Shown in pieces: positions 57,732-64,000 of a stretch of 64,000 nt of DNA. Every line of letters starts with the position of its first letter. Within the stretch, counting starts at the first letter, position 1. The notes beneath the pieces were generated by a model that was given only the letters and a program-made list of their open reading frames with translations, was not told where the DNA came from and ran no database searches. Location: NCBI RefSeq assembly GCF_024295805.1, contig NZ_JANCLX010000020.1:28075-92074 (forward strand), in the 5' to 3' direction. The DNA is from Streptomyces cucumeris (lineage in GTDB: Bacteria > Actinomycetota > Actinomycetes > Streptomycetales > Streptomycetaceae). The position numbers were made by a program, and so were the translations under genes.

Positions 57732-59357
57732 TCAGCCGCCGGACGGCGTCGCGGCGGCGGCCGTCGCCCGCGCCCAGCGGTAGTCGGCCTTGCCGCTGGG
57801 GGAGCGCTGGATCCGGTCGGTGAAGACGACGGTGCGGGGGATCTTGTAGCCGGCGAGCCGGGCGCGGCAGTGCTCCCTGACCGCGTCGGCGGTCAGCGAG
57901 GTCACCCCCTCCCGGGGCTGGACGACGGCCGCCACGCGCTGGCCCCAGCGCTCGTCCGGAACGCCCGCCACCAGTGCGTCGTACACGTCCGGATGGGCCT
58001 TGAGGGCCTGTTCGACCTCTTCCGGATAGACCTTCTCACCACCGGTGTTGACGCACTGGGAGCCACGGCCCAGGACCGTGACCACACCGTCCTCGTCGAC
58101 CGTCGCCATGTCCCCGAGCAGCACCCAGCGTTCCCCGCGCACCGCGAAAAAGGTCTCGGCGGTCTTCTTGGGGTCGTTGTAGTAGCCGAGCGGGACATGG
58201 CCGCGCTGGGCGAGACGGCCGGGCACACCAGGCGCCGCGGGCTCCAGTGTCACCGGATCGACCACGGCGGTACGGGAGTTGACCCGCAGCCGGAAGCCCT
58301 TCTCGGGACCGGAGTCCTCGGTGGCCGTGCCGTTGAAGCCGGACTCCGAGGAACCGAAGTTGTTGAGCAGCATCGCGTGCGGCACCAGTTCGGCGAACCG
58401 GGCGCGCACGGTGTCCGACAGGATCGCCCCCGAACTGCTGACGGCGATGAGCGAGGAGCGGTCGAGGTCCCCGAGAGGGCCGCTCAGCGCGTCGATCAGC
58501 GGACGCAGCATCGCGTCACCCACCAGCGAGACACTGGTGACCCGCTCCTTCGCGATGGTCCTCAGCACCTCCTCGGGGGCGAACCTGCGGTGCAGGACCA
58601 CCTTCTGGCCGAAGTGGAAGGCGATGAACGCGGTGAGGGTGGAGGTGCCGTGCATCAGCGGCGGGGTGGGGAAGAAGACCAGCCCCTCGCCGCCCGCCGC
58701 CACCCGCTCGGCCAGCTCCTCCGGGCGGCTGACGGGCTCCCCGGTGGGCGCGCCACCGCCGAGCCCGGAGAAGAACAGGTCCTCCTGGCGCCACATCACC
58801 CCCTTGGGCAGTCCGGTGGTGCCGCCGGTGTAGATGATGAAGCGGTCGTCCGCGGAGCGCGGACCGAAGCCACGGGCCGCGGAACCGGCCGTCTCGGCGT
58901 CGGTGAACCGCACCGCCGACGCGGGACCCGGATGGCCGTCGTCGCCGACCCGCAGGAGGTGGCGCAGGGTCTCGGCGCGCGGTGCCGCAGCGGCCACCCG
59001 CTCGCCGAACTCGGCGTCGAAGACCAGGGCGGCCAGATCGGCGTCCCGGTAGAGATGAACCAACTCCTCCTCGGTGTAGCGGTAGTTGACGTTCACCGGT
59101 ACGGCGCGGATCTTCAGACAGGCCAGTGTGGTCTGGAGATATTCCACCCCGTTGTAGAGATGGAGACCCACGTGCTCACCGGGGCGTATCCCGCTGTCCC
59201 GCAGGTGGTGGCCGATCCGGTTGGCCGCCTCGTCGAGGCCCGCGTAGGTCAGCCGCCGCTCCCGTCCGGTGCCGGGGTGGTCGAGGTGGACCAGGGCCTC
59301 GCGGCCGGGCACCGTATCGGCGACCGACTCGAACAGGTCGGCAAGGTTGTACTCCAC
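57732..59357 (-). CDS. Acyl-CoA synthetase, FadD19-like
   Basis: 541 residues from a GTG preceded by AGGAGGA. Motifs: YTGGTTGLPKGVMWRQED, NNFGSSESGFN, GDMATVDEDGVVTVLGRGSQ, CVNTGGEKVYPEEVE and a C-terminal SPSGKADYRW with catalytic Lys. It is divergent from an EchA19-like hydratase, exactly as fadD19 (Rv3515c, 548 aa) and echA19 (Rv3516) are arranged in M. tuberculosis. FadD19 activates C3 side chains of cholesterol derivatives, including C24-branched sterols. An operator-like palindrome lies between the two genes. Confidence 0.88.
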   Translation of the reverse strand: MEYNLADLFESVADTVPGREALVHLDHPGTGRERRLTYAGLDEAANRIGHHLRDSGIRPGEHVGLHLYNGVEYLQTTLACLKIRAVPVNVNYRYTEEELVHLYRDADLAALVFDAEFGERVAAAAPRAETLRHLLRVGDDGHPGPASAVRFTDAETAGSAARGFGPRSADDRFIIYTGGTTGLPKGVMWRQEDLFFSGLGGGAPTGEPVSRPEELAERVAAGGEGLVFFPTPPLMHGTSTLTAFIAFHFGQKVVLHRRFAPEEVLRTIAKERVTSVSLVGDAMLRPLIDALSGPLGDLDRSSLIAVSSSGAILSDTVRARFAELVPHAMLLNNFGSSESGFNGTATEDSGPEKGFRLRVNSRTAVVDPVTLEPAAPGVPGRLAQRGHVPLGYYNDPKKTAETFFAVRGERWVLLGDMATVDEDGVVTVLGRGSQCVNTGGEKVYPEEVEQALKAHPDVYDALVAGVPDERWGQRVAAVVQPREGVTSLTADAVREHCRARLAGYKIPRTVVFTDRIQRSPSGKADYRWARATAAAATPSGG

Positions 59358-59443
59358 GGGCTCCTCCTGACCTGGCATCGGGCGGGCTCGGCGCTCATTA
59401 CAGTCCCGCGGGGGAGAGGTGGGAAGGGCCACGGCGAAGAAAT

Positions 59444-59458
59444 CTGACGAGACGTCAG
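59444..59458. promoter_or_regulatory. TetR-type operator, copy 2
   Basis: CTGACG-AGA-CGTCAG, a perfect 6-bp inverted repeat in the divergent promoter between the FadD19-like (start 59357) and EchA19-like (start 59521) genes. It shares the core of copy 1 at 53559-53575. Confidence 0.75.
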
Positions 59459-59520
59459 CTAACTCTTGAAGTCGCTCCCCGGCTCCTGCAACCTGTTGGC
59501 GTCGAGACGGGAGGACTGCC

Positions 59521-60327
59521 GTGACAAGCGGGACCGAACACCTCGTGGTGGAGCGTGTGGGCGCCACGCTCGTACTCACCCTCAACCGCCCCGAGGCCAG
59601 GAACGCCCTCTCGCTGCCGATGCTGGTGGGGCTGTACGACGGCTGGCTGGAGGCCGACGCTGACGACACCGTGCGCTCGGTGGTGCTCACCGGCGCGGGC
59701 GGTGTGTTCTGCGCCGGAATGGACCTCAAGGCGCTCGCGGGCGGCGGCCGGATGGCCGGCGACCACTACCGCGACCGCCTGAAGGACGACCCCGACCTCC
59801 ACTGGAAGGCCATGCTGCGCCACCACCGGCCGCGCAAACCGGTGATCGCCGCCGTCGAGGGCCACTGTGTGGCGGGCGGCACCGAGATCCTCCAGGGCAC
59901 CGACATCCGCGTCGCCGGGCGCGGCGCCACCTTCGGCCTCTACGAGGTGCGCCGCGGACTCTTCCCCATCGGCGGCTCCACGGTGCGGCTGGCCCGGCAG
60001 GTGCCGCACACCCACGCCCTGGAGATGCTGCTCACCGGACGGCCCTACCCCGCCGAGGAGGCCGCGCGGATCGGGCTGATCGGCCATGTCGTCGAGGACG
60101 GCACAGCACTGGACAAGGCGCTGGAGATCGCCGGGCTGATCAACGCCAACGGTCCGCTGGCGGTCGAGGCGGTCAAGGCATCCGTCTACGAGACCGCCGG
60201 GATGACCGAGGCCGAGGGCTTGCGGTCCGAACTCGAGCGCGGCTGGCCGGTCTTCGACACCGCCGACGCCAAGGAGGGCTCCCGCGCCTTCGCCGAGAAG
60301 CGGCCGCCGGTCTACCGGCGGGCCTGA
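59521..60327 (+). CDS. Enoyl-CoA hydratase, EchA19-like
   Basis: 268 residues from a GTG. Crotonase fold: NRPEARNALSLPMLVGLYD, GAGGVFCAGMDLKALAGGGR (oxyanion hole), VEGHCVAGGTEILQGTDIRV with Glu in the position of a catalytic residue, and LYEVRRGLFPIGGSTVRLAR with the second acidic site. EchA19 (Rv3516, 263 aa) hydrates steroid side-chain enoyl-CoA esters. It is divergent from the FadD19-like gene and starts the rightward operon. Confidence 0.88.
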   Translation: MTSGTEHLVVERVGATLVLTLNRPEARNALSLPMLVGLYDGWLEADADDTVRSVVLTGAGGVFCAGMDLKALAGGGRMAGDHYRDRLKDDPDLHWKAMLRHHRPRKPVIAAVEGHCVAGGTEILQGTDIRVAGRGATFGLYEVRRGLFPIGGSTVRLARQVPHTHALEMLLTGRPYPAEEAARIGLIGHVVEDGTALDKALEIAGLINANGPLAVEAVKASVYETAGMTEAEGLRSELERGWPVFDTADAKEGSRAFAEKRPPVYRRA

Positions 60328-60394
60328 TCCGCCGCCGCGCACACCCCGCGCACCCGACCGGTCCGCATCCGCCGGACAGAAGGAGACCCCACCC

Positions 60395-61363
60395 ATGACC
60401 CCGGCTCCCTCCTCCTCCGAGGCCCTCCGGGCCCCCCTGGTCGTCGAGTTCCCCTTCACCCGCTCCCTCGGACCGGTCCAGAGCGACTTCCTCACCGGGC
60501 TGCGTGAACGCACCGTGCTCGGGGTCCGCACCACCGACGGCCGGGTGCTCGTCCCGCCCGTCGAGTACGACCCGGTCACCGCCGCGGAACTGCGCGACCT
60601 GGTCGAGGTCGCCCCCACCGGCACCGTCACCACTTGGGCCTGGAACCCCTCCCCGAGCCGCGGCCAGCCCCTGGACACCCCCTTCGCCTGGGTGCTCGTC
60701 CGGCTCGACGGCGCCGACACCGCCCTGCTGCACGCCCTCGACGCACCCGGACCCGAGGCGGTGCGCACCGGGATGCGGGTGCGGATCCGCTGGGCCGAGC
60801 GGCGCACCGGCGCCATCACCGACATCGCCTGCTTCACCCCGGACGGGGACGCCGCCGCTCCCGCGGCCGGACCCGCCCCGCACAGCGGTGAGTTCACCGA
60901 GCCCGTACGCGGCATCGTGGCACCCGCGCGGCTGGACTACACCTACGCGCCCGGCCGCGCTCAGACCCGCTTCCTCGCCGCCCTCGCCGGACGCAGGACC
61001 GTCGGGGAGCGCTGCCCCTCCTGCCGGAAGGTGTATGTCCCGCCCCGGGGTGCCTGCCCCACCTGCGGGGTCGCCACCGCCGAACAGGTCGAGGTCGGCC
61101 CGCACGGCACCGTCACCACCTTCTGCATCGTGAACATCAAGGCCAAGAACCTGGACATCGAGGTGCCGTACGTCTACGCGCACATCGCCCTGGACGGCGC
61201 CGGGCTCGCCCTCCACGGCCGGATCGCGGGCATCCCCTACGACCAGGTGCGGATGGGACTGCGGGTGACGCCGGTGTGGACCGAGGACGGCCGCTACCCC
61301 GACCACTACCGGCCCACCGGCGAACCCGACGCCGACTACGACACCTACAAGGAGCTGTTGTAG
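60395..61363 (+). CDS. Double DUF35 OB-fold protein with zinc ribbon, Rv3521-like
   Basis: 322 residues. The N-terminal half is an OB-fold without cysteines; the C-terminal half has a zinc ribbon (Cys207, Cys210, Cys221, Cys224: CPSCRKVYVPPRGACPTCG) followed by a second OB-fold (TVTTFCIVNIKAKNLDIEVP). DUF35 proteins are scaffold or acyl-CoA-channel partners for thiolase-like aldolases such as Ltp2-ChsH2. Immediately upstream of two thiolase-like genes, and ordered as Rv3521-ltp4-ltp3. Confidence 0.87.
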   Translation: MTPAPSSSEALRAPLVVEFPFTRSLGPVQSDFLTGLRERTVLGVRTTDGRVLVPPVEYDPVTAAELRDLVEVAPTGTVTTWAWNPSPSRGQPLDTPFAWVLVRLDGADTALLHALDAPGPEAVRTGMRVRIRWAERRTGAITDIACFTPDGDAAAPAAGPAPHSGEFTEPVRGIVAPARLDYTYAPGRAQTRFLAALAGRRTVGERCPSCRKVYVPPRGACPTCGVATAEQVEVGPHGTVTTFCIVNIKAKNLDIEVPYVYAHIALDGAGLALHGRIAGIPYDQVRMGLRVTPVWTEDGRYPDHYRPTGEPDADYDTYKELL

Positions 61364-62425
61364 ATGCGCGAGGTTGCCATCGTCGCCTTCGCCCAGAGCG
61401 ACCACCGGCCCGACACCTCGGACGTCTCCGAGGTGGAGATGCTGATGCCCGTCCTGCGCCGGGTGCTGGACGACGTCGGACTCACCGCCGGGGAGATCGG
61501 CTTCACCTGCTCCGGCTCCTCCGACTACCTCGCGGGCCGCGCCTTCTCGTTCACCATGGCCCTGGACGGCGTGGGAGCCTGGCCGCCGATCTCCGAGTCC
61601 CATGTGGAGATGGACGGCGCCTGGGCGCTGCACGAGGCGTGGACCAAGCTGCTGACCGGCGAGGCCGACACCGCGCTGGTGTACTCCTACGGCAAGTCCT
61701 CGCCCGGTGATCTGCGCGAGGTGCTGACCCGTCAGCTCGATCCGTACTACCTGGCGCCCTTGTGGCCGGACTCGGTCTCCCTGGCCGCCCTCCAGGCCCA
61801 GGCGCTCATCGACGCGGGCGAGACCGACGAACGCGCGCTGGCCGGGGTCGCCCACCGCAGCCGGACCGCAGCCGAGGCCAACCCGCACGCCCAGCTCTCC
61901 GGTTCGGCCGCGCCCGGACCGCTGCTGGACACCCCCTACCTGGTCCGTCCGCTGCGCCGCCACGACTGTCCGCCGATCGGTGACGGCGCGGCGGCCGTGG
62001 TGCTCGCCGCCGGGGACACCGCCCGCGGACTGTGCCCCCGCCCCGCCTGGATCCGCGGGATCGACCACCGGGTCGAACCGCACGCCCTGGGCGTACGCGA
62101 ACTCACCCGCTCCCCGTCCACCCGGCTGGCCGCCGAGCGCGCGGGCGCCTTCGACGCGCCCGTGGACACCGCGGAACTGCATGCGCCGTTCACCTCGCAG
62201 GAGGTGCTCCTCCGCCGTGAGCTGCGGCTCGGCGCGGACGTCCGGGTCAATCCGTCCGGCGGCGCGCTCGCCGCCAACCCCATGATGGCCGCGGGGCTGA
62301 TCCGGCTCGGGGAGGCCGCCGCCGCCATCCACCGCGGTGGCTCCGACCGGGCCCTGGCCCACGCCACCTCGGGCCCCTGCCTCCAGCAGAACCTGGTGGC
62401 GGTCCTGGAAGGAGAGCCGAGTTGA
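61364..62425 (+). CDS. Thiolase-like lipid-transfer protein, Ltp4-like
   Basis: 353 residues; the ATG directly follows the previous stop. Thiolase fold (NPSGGALAANPMMAAGLIRL, HATSGPCLQQ). At the usual nucleophilic-cysteine position the sequence reads ISESHVEMDGAWALHEA, with no cysteine, so thiolytic cleavage is unlikely. This fits aldolases of the Ltp2 type. Rv3522/Ltp4 is 354 residues, nearly the same length. It probably works with the DUF35 protein and the next gene. Confidence 0.85.
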   Translation: MREVAIVAFAQSDHRPDTSDVSEVEMLMPVLRRVLDDVGLTAGEIGFTCSGSSDYLAGRAFSFTMALDGVGAWPPISESHVEMDGAWALHEAWTKLLTGEADTALVYSYGKSSPGDLREVLTRQLDPYYLAPLWPDSVSLAALQAQALIDAGETDERALAGVAHRSRTAAEANPHAQLSGSAAPGPLLDTPYLVRPLRRHDCPPIGDGAAAVVLAAGDTARGLCPRPAWIRGIDHRVEPHALGVRELTRSPSTRLAAERAGAFDAPVDTAELHAPFTSQEVLLRRELRLGADVRVNPSGGALAANPMMAAGLIRLGEAAAAIHRGGSDRALAHATSGPCLQQNLVAVLEGEPS

Positions 62426-63588
62426 GCAAGGAGCCGGTGGCCGTCGTCGGAGTCGGCCAGACCCAGCACACCGCGGCCCGCCGGGACGTCTCACTCGCCG
62501 GACTGGTCCGCGAGGCGGCCCTGCGCGCCCTGGAGGACGCCGAGTTGACGTGGGCGGACATCGACGCCGTGGTCATCGGCAAGGCCCCGGACTTCTTCGA
62601 GGGCGTCATGATGCCGGAGCTGTACCTCGCCGACGCGCTCGGTGCGGTCGGCAAACCCCTGCTGCGCGTGCACACCGCGGGCTCGGTCGGCGGCTCCACC
62701 GCACTGGTGGCCGCCACCCAGGTGGCCGCCCGGATCCACCGGACCGTGCTCACCCTCGCCTTCGAGAAGCAGTCCGAGTCCAACGCCATGTGGGGGCTGT
62801 CCCTGCCGGTGCCGTTCCAGCAGCCGCTGCTGGCCGGGGCGGGCGGCTTCTTCGCACCCCATGTGCGGGCCTATATGCGGCGCACCGGCGCGCCCGCCGG
62901 GACCGGCGCCCTCGTGGCCTACAAGGACCGCCGTAACGCGCTGCGCAACCCCTACGCGCATCTGCATGAACGCGGGCTCACCCTGGAGAAGGTGCGGTCC
63001 TCGCCCATGCTGTGGGACCCCATCCGCTACTCCGAGACCTGCCCGTCCTCCGACGGTGCCTGCGCCATGGTGCTCACCGACCGCGCCGGGGCCGCCCGTG
63101 CCCCGCGTCCCTGTGCCTGGATGCACGGCGGAGCCATGCGCAGCGAACCCACCCTCTTCGCGGGCAAGGACTGCGTCTCCCCGCGGGCGGGGCGGGACTG
63201 CGCTGCCGATGTCTACCGGCAGGCCGGGATCACCGATCCGCGCCGTCAGATCGACGCCGTCGAGATGTATGTGCCGTTCAGCTGGTACGAGCCGATGTGG
63301 CTGGAGAACCTGGGCTTCGCCGCCGAGGGCGAGGGCTGGAAGCTGGTGGAGTCCGGGATCACCGAACTCGACGGCGAACTGCCGGTCAACCCCTCGGGCG
63401 GAGTGCTCTCCACCAACCCCATCGGGGCCTCCGGCATGATCCGCTTCGCCGAGGCAGCGCTCCAGGTGCGCGGTGAGGCCGGGGAACACCAGGTCGAAGG
63501 CGCCCGCACGGCACTGGGCCACGCCTACGGCGGGGGGTCCCAGTTCTTCGCCATGTGGGTGGTGGGGGACGCGCCGCCGACCGGGTGA
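62422..63588 (+). CDS. Thiolase-like lipid-transfer protein, Ltp3-like
   Basis: 388 residues from a TTG that overlaps the previous stop (TTGA) behind GGAAGGAGAG. Thiolase fold: VAVVGVGQTQHTAARRDVSL, HTAGSVGGSTALVAATQVAA (no nucleophilic cysteine), VNPSGGVLSTNPIGASGMIR. The C-terminal HAYGGGSQFF has Tyr near where Ltp2 has a catalytic tyrosine, from memory. Close in length to Rv3523/Ltp3 (394 aa). With its neighbour it is likely an aldolase splitting a branched steroid side-chain CoA ester. Confidence 0.85.
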   Translation: MSKEPVAVVGVGQTQHTAARRDVSLAGLVREAALRALEDAELTWADIDAVVIGKAPDFFEGVMMPELYLADALGAVGKPLLRVHTAGSVGGSTALVAATQVAARIHRTVLTLAFEKQSESNAMWGLSLPVPFQQPLLAGAGGFFAPHVRAYMRRTGAPAGTGALVAYKDRRNALRNPYAHLHERGLTLEKVRSSPMLWDPIRYSETCPSSDGACAMVLTDRAGAARAPRPCAWMHGGAMRSEPTLFAGKDCVSPRAGRDCAADVYRQAGITDPRRQIDAVEMYVPFSWYEPMWLENLGFAAEGEGWKLVESGITELDGELPVNPSGGVLSTNPIGASGMIRFAEAALQVRGEAGEHQVEGARTALGHAYGGGSQFFAMWVVGDAPPTG

Positions 63589-63670
63589 GCGTACTTCTTT
63601 CGTGGCCTGTGCGGCACCGGCCACGATCGCTAGGGTGGAGCGCGGACGACGATCCGGGAGGAGCCAGGCC

Positions 63671-63916
63671 GTGGCCGAGATCACCACCACCGAACATCCC
63701 CTCACCTCCGGCTGGGAGAAGCCCGACCTCGATCTGACGGGCGCCCAGTGGCGCTCCGGCAGTCAGGGGGTGGGCGATGTGGAGATCGCCTTCGTGGAGG
63801 GGTTCATCGCGATGCGCCACGGCCGGCGCACCGAGGACTCGGCGCTGATCTTCACCCCGGCCGAGTGGCGCGCCTTCGTGGTGGGCGCGCGGGACGGGGA
63901 GTTCGACCTCACGTAA
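63671..63916 (+). CDS. DUF397 domain protein
   Basis: 81 residues from a GTG behind GGGAGGAG. WRSGSQGVGDVEIAFVEGFI, then ALIFTPAEWRAFVVGARDGE and FDL is the DUF397 pattern: small Streptomyces proteins usually encoded beside an XRE regulator and an AbaA-like ATPase, as in the WhiJ/AbaA systems. No XRE partner is visible before the window ends, so it may be an orphan. Confidence 0.85.
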   Translation: MAEITTTEHPLTSGWEKPDLDLTGAQWRSGSQGVGDVEIAFVEGFIAMRHGRRTEDSALIFTPAEWRAFVVGARDGEFDLT

Positions 63917-64000
63917 GAGCTGAGCCCGAAACCGTCGGCCGGGGCGCCCCGCGACACGCGGGGGGGCCCGCCCGCCGCCGGGGGGGCCCGCCCGGTACGG

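Noticed and set aside
60173..62494. 773-codon minus-strand open frame opposite the DUF35 and thiolase genes
   Set aside because: Gly/Val/Arg-rich shadow frame; the plus strand holds three coupled, well-recognised genes.
1..64000. tRNA, rRNA, insertion sequence or prophage attachment sites
   Set aside because: No tRNA-like cloverleaf, transposase, integrase or flanking direct repeats were noticed on reading; a dedicated scan would be needed to exclude short ones.

Overview
The window is high-GC actinomycete chromosome, most likely Streptomyces. The evidence is strongly GC-biased third codon positions, GTG and TTG starts behind AGGAGG-type ribosome sites, 4-nt start/stop overlaps, DUF397 and SHOCT proteins, a TerD-family stress protein, and histidine-kinase-like ATP-binding proteins. 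A short dispersed intergenic repeat and a CotB-type terpene cluster would fit the S. hygroscopicus/violaceusniger group, but that placement is only a guess. No rRNA, tRNA, CRISPR array, insertion sequence or replication origin was found.

Layout. 1-5 kb: the 3' end of a PLP enzyme, small regulators, a second PLP enzyme of the cysteine-synthase fold, and a DeoR-type repressor. 5.2-10.1 kb: a large membrane protein with a serine-hydrolase motif, converging on a beta-helix/AAA+ ATPase fusion. 10.3-16.7 kb: an island resembling the mycobacterial DosR (Streptomyces OsdKR) dormancy system. It has an Rv1733c-like membrane protein, a double-GAF sensor kinase, a double-domain universal stress protein, an ATP-binding regulator, a cyclic-nucleotide-binding protein, a lipoprotein thioredoxin and a NarL/DosR-type response regulator. 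The same 14-bp palindrome lies on both sides of the regulator gene. 17-29 kb: mostly housekeeping and stress genes, including a TerD-family protein, an HpnB-like glycosyltransferase, a glutamate-racemase-like protein, a Nudix hydrolase, and a 3-hydroxybutyrate dehydrogenase with a GAF regulator and an MHS transporter.

29.2-32.6 kb holds a compact leftward diterpene cluster: a polyprenyl diphosphate synthase, a terpene cyclase that looks like a close relative of CotB2 (cyclooctat-9-en-7-ol synthase), and one P450. The cyclase matches CotB2 in length and in its metal-binding and active-site residues. Cyclooctatin clusters use two P450s and only one is present here. 33-41.7 kb is a three-carbon/glycerophosphate region: a PTS-type dihydroxyacetone kinase operon (dhaKLM), a membrane-protein/flavin-oxidoreductase fusion, and an import operon for glycerol-3-phosphate or glycerophosphodiesters that lacks its own ATPase.

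41.8-63.6 kb contains two blocks related to steroid side-chain catabolism around an accessory segment. The first is an acyl-CoA dehydrogenase like FadE26 behind a KstR-like palindrome. The second (53.6-63.6 kb) reproduces the order of the M. tuberculosis fadD19/echA19 ... Rv3521-ltp4-ltp3 region and adds a nitronate monooxygenase, a second acyl-CoA synthetase and an alpha/beta hydrolase. Two operons of this block carry the same palindrome, CTGACG-N3-CGTCAG, which suggests one unidentified TetR-type regulator. Between the blocks, 44.7-48.5 kb is a lower-GC cassette: an XRE-TPR regulator, three consecutive small proteins with cysteine/histidine metal-site patterns (one only 26 residues long), and an APH-type kinase. 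An MpaB-type oxygenase and a Ser/Thr kinase with about eight TPR repeats follow.
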